Assembly (NCBI RefSeq): GCF_051622035.1
Contig: NC_135365.1
Span: forward strand, 2,842,501 to 2,906,500
Reading direction: 5' to 3'
Source: Arctopsyche grandis
Lineage: Eukaryota > Arthropoda > Insecta > Trichoptera > Hydropsychidae
Length of the DNA stretch: 64,000 nucleotides
Of the stretch, positions 53,201 to 63,591 are shown in pieces. The number at the start of each line of letters is the position of its first letter. Positions within the stretch are counted from its first letter, which is position 1. The notes under the pieces were generated by a model. That model was not told where the DNA came from and did not search any database. It worked only from the letters and a program-made list of their open reading frames with translations. Position numbers and translations under genes: made by a program.

Positions 53201-55818
53201 ATATTATTCTCCACCGGGATTTCATCGTCGTGGTTATTATTATTAGGATTCTAAAACATATATTATGCATAAATATTCTATCAAAATCTATCAGTAAAGC
53301 TTATGTGTGTGACTCACTTGATCTAATAGCCACAGTGGTATGTTGTTTTGAGAAATGTTGAGACGCTTTTCAGCAGGATAGTTAAGATCGGAAGGTTCAT
53401 CGTTGCCAGAGTCTCCATCGTCGGTCTTCTCGCTGTTGATACAAGATGTAGGAAACGTAGATGCATAGTCAGGAAAGAGAAAAGCATGGCAGGTTATGCA
53501 TACGGGCTCGCCGAAGTTTGGACCATAGTAACCATTGCATAAATTACACGACGCAGCCTATATAAACAAAACATCATCAAATTTCAGTATTATTTAATCT
53601 ATATAATGTCTACTTGGTCTTGGAAATGTGGAGTTCTGCTGAAATAACACAATATTAGATTTATTTATAAATGGAGTTTCGAAGATGCATAGTTATTAAT
53701 CGGTTCGGTGATTACACGGTTCGACAAATGACGACTTTTTTTTTGGTTCAGAGACGAGATATGACTTTTCTTATAGATCAATGCCCACTGAACACGAATC
53801 TGTTAATAAAAAATGTTGATTGGCTCGAGATTCGGAGATATATGTATGTGTTTTTTACATCTTGCGATTTTTCTATATCTTGGTGTTGTTCGGTCGATGT
53901 CTCAAAATCTATCAATTTCCTGTTCAAAATGAATATTGGAATTTATAGTCAGGTATTTTATCTTTCATTTGTAGTACTTTTCAGCTTTCAAATGTCTCTT
54001 AGTAGTCGTCCAGTTCAAATCAAAAGTCAAAAGTACGTATTTTCACTTGGGATTTTTTCCCACTGTTAATACTATTTTATATTGAGTTTTTTCTATTGAA
54101 ACATGTTTATTGGGATAGTGTTCTGGCCACACTATTTTTTGTTTTTTGTTTAAAAGGGTTAATTGGAAGTGTACTGAATTTTAAATCGGTAAAATTTCGA
54201 GCTAAAAACTCGGTACTAGTATTTACTCGTATTTACACGAATCTGAATTGAATTAAGAGGGATAATATATTAAATTGTCTTAATATGAGAATTAAATAAA
54301 ATTCCACTTATAAAAATCATATTTCGACTATTCTTGTGGATTAAAAACAAAAATTCGTTTATTTTATCGAGGTAAGCCAGTTATCAATAGAATTTGGAGC
54401 GATCTGTAAAGGAAAGTGTTCATGTTCTATGAAATAAAATAAAATATAATATAATACATTCATTTGAAGATGGCCGTTCGAGATGCAATTACTCACTGCA
54501 TTTTTCACTCCGATATGCAAACCCCTCTTCACACCCATGCAAGACTATTTTATGACATTATAATTTAGACCCATCATACAAAACTTGACAACTCTTTAAA
54601 CTTTCATTTGCTTAAACAATGTTGGTGTAGGAATATAGCGAGTAGGATGAAGAATAATTAGCTTCCAGAAGGATGATTTCATCACTCGATCTTACACCGA
54701 GCAAACTTGAGGCAGAGCTGCACACTGACCTGACCTCATTGCCGGTGGAAACTTTCAAAAGTATGATCTCGTCACCCGGAGACAAAGGATAACCTCGAGT
54801 TCCCGAAATCAGGATGACATCACTCAACCAGTATATAATACAGAGCATCAGAATCAGATGCCAGTTCAGCCATTCCTTCCGCTGAAGTAGGCAGCTAGCC
54901 CACTTCCCAGCGAATATATTATACTTGTAATAAACTTGTATACTGATTATAAATAAACGATCCTCTTAAAAACTCAACCGAGTTTCCATAGGCCGGGACA
55001 CTGGTCAATTCGGCTAGTGATCGATACAAATTTCGATACGATCTCAGTATAAGAAAAATTGATGTTAATTAGTCTGTAGCGCGGCTGTCTTCCATAGAAT
55101 TTCTGAACTTTGCACGGGATTTTGAGCCTTATATGTGCCTATTTCAACTGTTTTAAGGTTCAAAATTGGTTGAATATATTACTGAGAGTTGAATGTCATC
55201 TATTCAATTTGCTTAAAATTTATATATACCAGTCAAAATTAGTTTTTTGTGGAACCATACTGAAACCCCGTTTATGTGACGTCACGTCTGTTGAACAATG
55301 GCGACGATACGTCTCAATTGTATGAAGAATGATTATTTGACAATTAAGCCAAAACTACGAGATATATGATGTATTTTATTGTTCAAAAGAATACTTTGTG
55401 TTAATTAACATATCTGGTTACTTGAGTAAATATTAAAATCTGTATTTAAGGTCGAAAACTCGATTGCCAAATTCGCGAAAAAGGTGCCGCGATTAGGGTT
55501 TGTTCGCTATATTTATTGCCGCGGGCAAAGGGTTAATCGACATGAATTCAATCTTGCATGGAAAGTATAAAGAAGAAAATTTGTTGCGGAATAAAAAATT
55601 GGTCAATAATGTGTAAGAAATTTCGCCATACAAGATGTAAGAGGATGTATCAATTAGTACTAATTGGTATTAATTAGAAATATTGTGATGTGAAATGAAC
55701 GCAATACCGGGAATTCGAACTCCAGGTCTTGGTGTACGGATTGAGGGGGAGAATCCTGACGAAGTTTTTCGTTGAATTCCAGGGAATCGAGGTAGGCTGC
55801 TGTCAAGGACACGTCCAT
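50280..55818 (-). CDS. morgue: Morgue: zinc finger, F-box and E2-like protein
   Basis: Morgue promotes ubiquitin-dependent loss of the apoptosis inhibitor DIAP1 in Drosophila. Minus-strand exons join in frame: 55818-55708, 53557-53318, 53250-53073, 51238-50940, 50866-50724, 50651-50480 and 50405-50280 (stop), 422 residues. Domains in order: an acidic N-terminus, a four-cysteine zinc finger (CNLC...CITCH), a linker, an F-box (LPPEVLLCIFKYLDDLSL, split by an intron), then a complete ubiquitin-conjugating fold (DPPEGI, GPIGSPYEGGIF, PLNPPVVRFLTKILHPNV, QSLLTDP). The E2 catalytic cysteine is a glycine (GDVGIDS where GxICLD is usual), as known for Morgue. An alternative first exon, 54538-54497 (MGVKRGLHIGVKNA), has a strong GTGAGT donor and the same phase. 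I prefer 55.8 kb because its composition looks more coding and it has a plausible leader, but that is a judgement. Confidence 0.93.
51289..51545 (-). mobile_element. Solo-LTR-like fossil
   Basis: Inverted relative of 44822-45085 with ends TGTGGTAG and CCCTACA, flanked by TATA on both sides. It lies in the morgue intron directly upstream of the F-box exon (about 50 bases from its acceptor). No coding sequence. Confidence 0.45.
51732..52297 (+). mobile_element. Solo-LTR-like fossil, GC-richer
   Basis: It starts TGTAACGCGACG and ends CGCATTACA, and the GC content jumps at both edges. It contains a TATATA motif (about 52108) followed by AATAAA (about 52268), the order expected in an LTR. The 130-codon frame across it has no known domain and is treated as chance. 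No internal retroelement genes. Confidence 0.5.
52568..52985 (-). mobile_element. SINE, head A with tail B
   Basis: The minus strand reads a decayed head A (GCCAGGAGTATGTCTCGCTGG, GGTTCGATCCCGTG), the core, then tail B (GACGCATTGGGGTTTACCTG), ending in an A-rich stretch. It lies in a morgue intron. Confidence 0.8.
53690..54250 (+). repeat. Dispersed repeat, also inside the 45.6-kb hAT
   Basis: GTTCGACAAATGACGACTTT, GGTTCAGAGACGAGATATGAC and CCAGTTCAAATCAAAAGTC match 46090-46610 in reverse over more than 500 bases. The 132-codon frame through it is matched by a frame in the other copy, but both are interrupted and no domain is recognised. It lies in the first morgue intron. Confidence 0.7.
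54619..54995 (+). mobile_element. Solo-LTR-like fossil
   Basis: It begins TGTTGGTGTAGGAATATAGC and ends GGCCGGGACA. TATATAATACAG at about 54832 and AATAAACTTG at about 54930 suit an LTR promoter and polyadenylation site. Part of the same family recurs at 49690-49840. No internal genes. It lies in the first morgue intron. Confidence 0.45.
55065..55536. mobile_element. piggyBac-like MITE
   Basis: TTAA at both ends, with the right terminus GCGGGCAAAGGG. It is a direct relative of 61877-62390, and the left terminal repeat has been lost by an internal deletion. 472 bases. It lies in the first morgue intron. Confidence 0.7.
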
Positions 55819-55934
55819 CCTGAACGGCAAAACTGACAGCCACTCTTTGCTGCTCTTCTCTCCTTTCCCCCCGCACAACAAACGCACTGCACTGCACTGC
55901 TGCCAACCTAACCATCTATTGATTTTTTATGCAA

Positions 55935-56635
55935 ATTATTCGGGGGAAATCGAGGCAGAGATCGGATCCGCGAACAAACGTTCACGGGCAAAACGCTCAA
56001 CGACATAATGTACGCGATAGAAGGTTTACGAAGAAAACGTTCATACATTCAAAAACTAAATCTTTTACGAAACATATGTACGTTCAAAAATTCAGTGAAA
56101 CGTATAGTGGCGATGATTTACAGATTAATAAACAAATATAGGCATTGTCACGTTCCAATGAAAGATTAATAAATTTTAGTTTACTCATTCCACCGCTGCC
56201 ACCAAAATTATCATTGTAGCGTTTCAATGAAAGATTTATTTATTTTTTAAACTACTTGGTTAACCAAGTAGTTTAACCTAACCTAACCTAACCAAGTTTT
56301 ATTTATTATTACATCTGGCACTCAAAAACCCAATCAATAACGAGAATTCAAGTGCCAGATATTCCGTAATCGCGATTTTCGTGCGGGCGATCGTAATGTG
56401 CATAACAATCCGATTACCTTTCGTGCTATTATCTATATAATAAATAAATCATTTTTGGTCTAGTGCCCTTTTTATTATGTTTTCAACTTACTTGATTACT
56501 TACATAATTTCAATTTATCCTGAACATAAGCTTATAATAAAAATAATTCAAGCTCAGTTACGTTTTCTCTTGAAATCCATCGAACATTTGTTTGGAAAAG
56601 AAAGATAAAGTTCATCAAAAAGAAAATAATTTGTA
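55935..56635. other. Intergenic sequence between morgue and tilB
   Basis: It includes a short AACCTAACCTAACCTAACC telomere-type tract (about 56275-56295) and a fragment of the 15.2-kb repeat at 56330-56410. No gene. Confidence 0.5.
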
Positions 56636-56639
56636 TATA

Positions 56640-56915
56640 AAATTATTATTTTGAATAAAAACACCAATTTTTTTTATACTACCGCCATCTATGTATAAAA
56701 TTAATGACTACCGACTGTCCCCGAGATTAAAAATCTTCGGACCTGAAGTGCTTCTTATACGATATTTTATCTCTATCGTAATGGCGGAGGCTCCATTTAC
56801 TTATATTGATGAGCAAAATGAGCAATATGGCAAATTATGAAAACGATCGGATAAGAGACAAACTTTTTCTGAATTGTAATCGTAAGTCAAACGTAAAGGA
56901 GGTATGTAATATGTA
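56640..56915 (-). repeat. Dispersed repeat, relative of 32.1 kb
   Basis: In reverse it matches 32070-32305: TACTACCGCCATCTATGTAT, TACGATATTTTATC, CATTTTGCTCAT and ACGTAAAGGAGGT. Class unknown. Confidence 0.65.
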
Positions 56916-57356
56916 ATAAAAAAGAGAATAAAAATCGAAGCAATTCACCCCCTGGGGGGAATCCTCTATTGATTGGAAACCTCAAGACTGAATCATTTCG
57001 TTTCGTTTCACTGGTTTAGATTTACTCAAAAGTTAACACTTAAAACAATATATTATATCAATTAATATAATATAATTTTCTCAATCAGAGAACAGAATCG
57101 CCATTAAGGGCACAGAAAATCTAATAAACAGTAATATCATTGGTTCTGAAGTCTAATCAGTCAAAAACTTTTGAGCTTCCCAAAGTTCTAGAAAATACTT
57201 ACCTGCAATTCTTAATATTAATCAATTTAATATAATTTCATGTGTTTTGAAATGAAACATATGCATATGTATGCATGTGTATATCAACGCCATTAATAAT
57301 CTCCATAGTAACAAAAGCTTTATCCATTCTGCTTGTTCGTAGATAACATTTCGACG

Positions 57357-59022
57357 ATGGTGAAAAGTATACTAATTTTTAAAACCACTTATAGATTCAT
57401 TATTAAGTAGTTTATAATTCCACAATCATTTTTTCAGTCACGGTTGAACTCGTTAGAAAGAAAGCTGAGCATCACGACAGACTTTTGGCACCGTTGCAAG
57501 AAATATCATTGCATCAGGAATCGATAGAAAAAATCGAACACATTCAAGACTGGTGTCCCAAATTAGAAATACTGCTGTTGCAATCGAATATCATATCAAA
57601 AATAGGTAGAAACTACATTCGAATACAAGAATAAAATCAATTATATTTATAAATGTGTCCGTTTTCAGAAAATCTCAATAAACTGAAGCGATTGGAATAT
57701 TTAAACCTCGCTCTGAATAATATTGAACAAATAGAAAACTTGGAAAGATGTGAATCACTACAGAAACTAGATCTGACGCTTAACTTCATCGGAGACATAT
57801 CCAGCGTGGAAAACTTGAAAGACAATTTCAATCTCCGTACGCTATATCTGAACGGGAATCCTTGTACAGGTTTGATGATTCAATATTAACCATATATGTA
57901 CATATATGCTTGATGTGTTTAATTTGATTGTTTATATAGATTTTAGAGGATACAGAGAATATGTAATAACGATGCTTCCACAATTGGAAGTTTTGGATAG
58001 TGAGGACATTAAAAGATCAGATAGAATAATAGCGATGCAAAATTTCTTCACAATAAAGGACGATATGGTTCAGCAACAAGAAGCTTACAGATTGAAAAGA
58101 ATGGCTCAAAAGAAAAGGTTAGAAAAGGAAATGGAAGTAAAATGGAGAAACGAAGATGCTGATCTTGATGATGAAGAGCGGACACGACGGTACTATTCGA
58201 TGATCTTTTTCCAATACTGCATTAGATTTATCTTAAATAGAGGTTTATTGATTAAGATTTTGGAGTGAAAAAAGCGAGCATTGTCCGGAAGTACGTGTTG
58301 AGATGGAGCGGCAAACCCAACTGAAACGTGATGCTAAAAAACCCAAAGAAGTCAAAGTGGAGAAAAAGCTACGAGCATTATTCGCCTCGGACGGAAGACC
58401 TTATAACATCAACGAAGCAAAACTGCAGTTTGTTTTCAAAGACGATGATCCGAATCAATTCGACTTGGAAATATTCATTTATAAGTAATACACAAAATGG
58501 TGGTGTATAGTGAGAATAGTTTATGTACAAAATTGAATACATTTTGTGATTCATTGCAGGTATATGGATACGGCATTGATAGATGTAGACTTGCAGCCAT
58601 TGTACGTTAGAGTTACGGTGAAAGGTAAAATCTTCCAGATAAGTTTACCCGAAGAAGTGAGCATCAACGAGTCGACGGCTAAAAGATCTCAAACTACAGG
58701 ACATTTATTAATAACTATGAAAAAATGTAACGTTACTGTTTATTCGATCAATGAAATCACAAGTATAAATAAAATCGACAATAGAGACAACAATTCCAAG
58801 TAAGTCATTACGAAATTGTGTTGTAAAATATATTCAGATTATGTTTTATTTATTTATTCATTTGTTTCCGATGATAGAAGAGAATTTTTGGAAATCGGAC
58901 CACCAGATAATATTTTAGATCTAACGAAAATGACTTGTAGTAATAGTCAAAGGAAAAATCCATCAAAAAGATTAATCGCATCGGACTTTGAAGATAACCC
59001 AGAAGTTCCCCCACTGATTTAA
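57357..59022 (+). CDS. tilB: tilB / LRRC6 (DNAAF11), dynein arm assembly factor
   Basis: It is needed in the cytoplasm for assembly of ciliary and flagellar dynein arms, in insects in chordotonal neurons and sperm. Seven exons join without a gap: 57357-57366, 57438-57605, 57669-57869, 57940-58189, 58257-58484, 58560-58799 and 58878-59022, total 1,242 bases, 413 residues plus stop. The 10-base first exon (M-V-K) followed by [12 protein letters not shown] matches the family's N-terminus and decides the start. Exons 2-4 encode leucine-rich repeats ([39 protein letters not shown]) and the capping segment [16 protein letters not shown]. Exon 4 ends in a charged coiled coil. Exons 5-6 have the CS/p23-like region ([30 protein letters not shown]). 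The C-terminus [11 protein letters not shown] is identical in human LRRC6. The acceptor of exon 5 is weak, but the family motif [11 protein letters not shown] supports it. Length is normal. Confidence 0.96.
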
Positions 59023-59201
59023 AAATATAATATAAACGTACTAAAAATAATATATGTTATTTCAAGTAGCCATAGGAATATTCTTTCTTTCTTTGTCGAC
59101 TGAGGTAATGAAAACATTAACACATTACAGCATGGGCGGTCCCAAAACCATATGATCGCATTGTCGTGATGAATACCAGTCAATGAAAGCATATACCTAT
59201 A

Positions 59202-59640
59202 TAACCAGCAGAATAGACTAGCGGTTAGCATATAATGCTTTGAACAGAGTGGTCACGGGTTCTAATTCCACTGGTTTCTAATTCCACTGGTTTCTGCTGG
59301 AACCTTTGATTTGTGACTCCAGGTCGATCGTTTTCTATCAGAGTTTGCCAATTTATCTGATTTTCATTGAAACGGTTCCAAGAAATTGGCAACCTTACCC
59401 ATTTTCTCACAAAATCTCGAGTTTTCAGCAATCTCGAATTTAACTGAATTGTATAAAATGCTGCAAATTTTCAAATTTGAACATAGATGTAGTATGTAGA
59501 TGTTAATTGATATGTATTATATTTATATATTTTGTATAATACTAATAATATTTGTATCAAATGTACAATGTTTCTGGCCAGGAAGGCGCATTGGGGTTAC
59601 CTGTGAGGCCTTTCTGGTATAAATTAAAGATAAAAAACAT
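59202..59640 (+). mobile_element. Full-length SINE, head B with tail B
   Basis: The head (ACCAGCAGAATAGACTAGCGG, box B-like ACGGGTTCTAATTCCAC) carries a small duplication of CTGGTTTCTAATTCCA. The core and tail B (CCAGGAAGGCGCATTGGGG ... GCCTTTCTGG) follow, ending in an A-rich run. Confidence 0.85.
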
Positions 59641-60055
59641 ACTTTCGAACATAGTGGTCACGGGTTCGAGTCCCACTGGTTGCTGTTGGCCAGACCTTGG
59701 TATATGACTCCAGGTCAATCGTTTCTTATCAGTTTGCCAATTTATTTGATTTTTATTGAAACGGTTCCAACAAAATGGCAACCTTTACCCATTTCTCGCA
59801 ATTTTCAGCTTCTCGAATTTCGCCGATTCGTATAAAAATGCTGCAAATTTATAAATTTGACCATAAAATGTCTCTGTTGATATGTATTTACTGAATTTCG
59901 CTGAATGGTTTAAAAATTAGACCATAGATGTCTCTGTGGATGTAAATTGATGTATTCACTTCGTATAATATTATTAATAATACTTGTATCAAATGTACAA
60001 TGTTTCTGGCCTCGACCTATTAAGCATTCCTGGTATAAATTAAAAATAAATAAAA
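59641..60055 (+). mobile_element. SINE, head B with decayed tail B
   Basis: Directly adjoining the previous copy: box B GGGTTCGAGTCCCAC, GTTGGCCAGACCTTGG, core, an internal duplication of ATAGATGTCTCTG, and a tail reduced to GCATTCCTGG plus an A-rich end. The tandem arrangement suggests insertion into the A-rich tail of the first copy. Confidence 0.8.
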
Positions 60056-60194
60056 TATGTTATACATTAAAATATATTTACATCTAAAAAATAAAATAAA
60101 ATGAAAAATATTGTAAATATGAGTTATGACTCTAATTCAGGTCACACCACTTACGACGGCCTACTCCCACTTTACCGAAAAGATGCGTATGATA

Positions 60195-60340
60195 TGATTG
60201 GTAATTGGATTATTAGTCACATTGCGGTGGTCACAGACAATTTTTGCCATTAAAATCGCGAATACGCAATATTTGGCACTCAAGTTCTCGTTAGTACGAT
60301 GGCTTTGTGACCAGTAATCACCGAACCGATATGATTATGT
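60195..60340 (+). repeat. Dispersed repeat, relative of 15.2 kb
   Basis: AATTTTTGCCATTAAAATCG, AATACGCAATATTTGGCACT and AATCACCGAACC match 15150-15340 in the same orientation. Confidence 0.6.
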
Positions 60341-60524
60341 ACTGTAAGCTGCTTTTACGCACCTTTTCCGAAGAGCGGGGGTGGGTGTTTAAAGATAAAT
60401 GGATTAAAATATGTAGACAATATTCGAATCTGGTATCCATTTTTTTATTGTTTTCCAAGGAGATATTCAAAGCGTTTTTAATCTAGGATTGTGCCTGATA
60501 TTCGATATGAACTTGTGGGGCAAA

Positions 60525-61693
60525 TCAAGCTATGATAGAAGTTTTGAGTAGTCCTCTGTCTCCGGCGAAAACGTTCAGAATTAAATTAGGCCCGTCTCTT
60601 ACTACTGCACCGAAAGAGTGCATATCGCAGCAGAACGTCAATCCGTAGTTGGGCCGTTCGAAGTTGTTGTTCTTCTTCAGATTATTCAGCCATTGCACTT
60701 GTTGACAGACGCTCGGACAGAATACGGTGTTTCTGACTTCGCTGATCGACAAGAAGGGATTGTTCAAAACCACTAGAACCAATGCTTTGTGCTGCGATTT
60801 GTTGTAGATGATGGTGTATATGAACTTCGGAACCGGATATCTCCTGCCAGGTTTGAGGAACATTTCCTGATGTCCATGCTGGGTCGGCAGAGTTAGAACT
60901 TCATGAGTGCCGATGAAAATTTCCACAACGTCCGTGCTGTTGTGGCAGAATCCGCTTGCAACGTCGAGTACCATGTTTTGGTAATTTCCATCGGCGATGC
61001 TCCGCCACATGGCCACCTTGTTCGATGAGAAGTTGGTGATGCGTCTCTTCTGATTGTAGAAGAACCTCGGCGACAGCAGTTTTGTAGCGGTTAGAGTTTG
61101 GTCGGCGAAGTTGAAATTTGTCTTACCGAAGAGTGTGAGCATTTTTTTGTTCATCGCCACGTCGTCGTAGTACACTTGCTCCGATTCGACTTTGGCTGAG
61201 ATGTCGTACATTTTGTTGAAGTTCTCCAACATGCTGATCTTGTTGTGGGTGTCGTGATGTTGGTCTTTCTCGATGTTGTTTCGGTTGTGCGGAGTCATGT
61301 GGAGGAAGATGGTTCGCTTGTCTTCCGGGTCGTAGCACACCTCGGCCAGGTGTTCCACGTTCGAGGTTAGCGCGTTGTGGTATTGGAACGAGCGTCCTTG
61401 GAGTGAGTTGTTGCAGAATTGGACTTCGTGTGATATGTCCTCGTAGTAGTCGGCTTGGCAGCCCAATTCACTTATGTGTTTGGTTTCTTCGGATATTTTG
61501 AAGTAGCCGTCGTCGCAAACAGTCTTCAGTACGCTCCTCCCCGGATAGGCTTTGAAGGTAGTTTTGTGGCAGTGAAGTGTGACTTCATCGCCGTGGGATG
61601 CCATCACCAAGTTTTCAGCTGCCGTGTGCGAAGTCACTTCTGGTAAATAGTCCGGCAGGCAGTCGTAACAGTCGACGTCTATTATACATGGCT
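60525..61693 (-). CDS. Secreted non-specific endonuclease-like protein, last exon
   Basis: The minus-strand exon runs from an acceptor (CTTTGCAG) at 61693 to a stop at 60525, 388 residues. It matches the insect DNA/RNA non-specific endonuclease family that includes gut dsRNases. Family landmarks are paired cysteines near the start (CIIDVDCYDCLPDY), ASHGDEVTLHCH, the fold core (EIFIGTHEVLTLP, RRYPVPKFIYTIIYN, ALVLVVLNNPF) and the end LTFCCDMHSFGAVV. At the catalytic position, where relatives have YLARGHL with the essential histidine, this protein reads TLTATKLLSP, so the RGH signature is gone and nuclease activity is doubtful. The upstream exon with the expected signal peptide is not identified. 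A methionine 5' of the acceptor lies in transposon sequence and is not the start. It could be a binding or regulatory paralogue. Confidence 0.85.
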
Positions 61694-61709
61694 CTGCAAA
61701 GTACGATGT

Positions 61710-62577
61710 GTAAAAAATGGGTTTGGTGCAAACGATCGACAAGCGCCAGACAGACTGAAGCACAGATTAACTGGATGGCTGCTTTAAACGCAATTCTCGA
61801 CTTCGCGGATGATAGATTGCACATCAGATGACGAGTAACCTTTCGATGTGCACAGATGCAATTATTAAAATTGAGTTTAACCGTTTGCCTGCGGCCGTCT
61901 TCTATGGAAGCTTTGCGCGACAAGTCTGTAGCGCGGCTGTTTTCCATAGAATTTCTGAACTTTGCACGGGATTTTGAGCCTTATATGCGCCTATTTCAAC
62001 TGTTTTAAGGTTCAAAATTGGTTGAATATATTACTGAGAGTTGAATGTCATCTATTCAATTTGCTTAAAATGAATATATACCAGTCAAAATTAGTTTTTT
62101 GTGGAACCATACTGAAACCTCGTTTATGTGACGTCACGTCTGTTGAACAATGGCGACGATACGTCTCAATTGTATGAAGAATGATTATTTGACAATTAAG
62201 CCAAAACTACGAGACATATTATGTATGTTATTGTTGAAAATAATACTTAATGTGTTAATTAATATATCTGGTTACTTGAGTAAATATTAAAATCTGTATT
62301 TAAGGTCGAAAACTCGATTGCCAAATTTGCGAAAAAGGTGCCGCGTGCAGGGCTTGTTTGCTATATTTATTTCCGCGGGCAAAGGGTTAATAAGGCAAAA
62401 TTCGGAACTAAAGTATCAGAAGCACAGAACGTATACAGGGTTGGTATGTCGGGACTTCGGGTAGATTTCGCTTAGTGTAAGTGCGAGCAGTGCGCACGCA
62501 TAAGGTACACGGGTCGTTAATCTGTGGTTCAGTCTGTCTGGTGCTTGTCGATCGTTTGCACCGCATCGGTAAAAAAT
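61710..62577. mobile_element. TIR transposon containing a piggyBac-like MITE
   Basis: Inverted ends with GGTGCAAACGATCGACAAGC (61727 on, and 62520-62562) are flanked by the 9-base duplication GTAAAAAAT (61710-61718 and 62569-62577). The element spans 61719-62568. It is the inverted relative of 31324-31696, enlarged by the 510-base insert. Its left target duplication forms part of the pyrimidine tract of the endonuclease exon's splice acceptor. Confidence 0.85.
61877..62390. mobile_element. piggyBac-like MITE, complete
   Basis: TTAA on both sides, inverted ends CCGTTTGCCTGCGG and CCGCGGGCAAAGGG. The relative without the insert at 31.3 kb has a single TTAA at the matching site, proving the boundaries. 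A shorter relative lies at 55065-55536. No coding capacity. Confidence 0.9.
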
Positions 62578-62694
62578 GTGAAAAAGATTTAATATGTTAT
62601 ATTTCATCGTCTTTTTACGTGTAAATGTTGTGTCGTAATTAACATTCAGTTATTCTGAATTATAAATGTATTTATAATTGTTATATATTATACA

Positions 62695-62800
62695 CTAGCT
62701 GAACCCGGCATGTGTTGCAATGCCACAATAACGCATGCAATTCCCGTTCACGTTTCTAGATGTGTTTCGATAAGTGAATGTTTCAGTTTCAAATTAGTAC
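62695..62800 (-). mobile_element. Helitron-like 3' end
   Basis: The minus strand ends TGCAACACATGCCGGG, a few bases, then CTAG followed by T, matching the element at 30850-31265. The 5' part is not recognisable beyond about 62800. Confidence 0.5.
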
Positions 62801-63590
62801 TTAATAATCAAATTAAATTACATTAATGATACTTTTTCGGAAAAACGCAGGCGGTGAACACATTTGAAATTATTCAATTGTTTGTTACATAGTTAACTAA
62901 GAAATAATTTAATAAAATAAAGTAATTATTTTATGTCCTCACAATGTAACACATTGCACGAATGCGACAGCATGTTTGGTTCTCGTCTCTACATCGGATC
63001 GACTGTAACTGTATGTGGTTACTTTTCCTAAAAATGTTAACCTAGATTGAACCGTAAATAATTAAAAATAAATCTCAGGTGAATAATGTCAAATAAATAC
63101 ACAAAGTACATTCTTCATTAATTATTATAATTGAAAAAAACTGTCTGATTGCATTTATTACGACTTGGTTGGTCTGTGTTGCCACTCTGAGGCATGCATC
63201 AGTGTAGCCACTCTCACGATGTATTAGTGGTGCTACAAGAGAACTGTCCAACTGACAGAGGGCTCCTCACTACAACTACGTATTACAATGAGTTACCAAT
63301 ATAAAACATCAAATCAAGATCTATATCAAAAGAGAAATATGATGAGTTTACTGCCTTCCATATCTCCTATTTATCCTGCTCAAAATTCAAGCCATTTTGG
63401 ACTTTTTTTAATACTGAAAATAAAAAAATTCCAGGCTACCTAATCCACAATACCCCATTTGCATCGATTTTTATTGCAATAGTATGCTTGTATATGTATT
63501 TAATTCACGATAAAACAATTTTCCTATTTACCAATGGTGAAATTTTGACGATTTACTAAATGAAATCTCTAATCGCAAGTTTGAGTTCGA
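62801..63590. other. No gene seen
   Basis: AT-rich, with only short frames. A slightly GC-richer stretch at about 63170-63290 has no match elsewhere in the window. Confidence 0.45.
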
Positions 63591-63591
63591 C

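Noticed and set aside
53609-53638. Tiny extra exon of morgue
   Set aside because: It has an acceptor-like and a donor-like flank, but its phase fits neither candidate first exon when joined to the zinc-finger exon.
53671-54069. 132-codon frame as a membrane protein gene
   Set aside because: The same sequence occurs as a repeat at 46.1-46.6 kb inside a hAT element, and both are part of a dispersed repeat.
61694-61763. Methionine start of the endonuclease-like protein at 61763
   Set aside because: Those codons lie in the TIR transposon end and its target duplication. A splice acceptor at 61694-61695 explains the frame.
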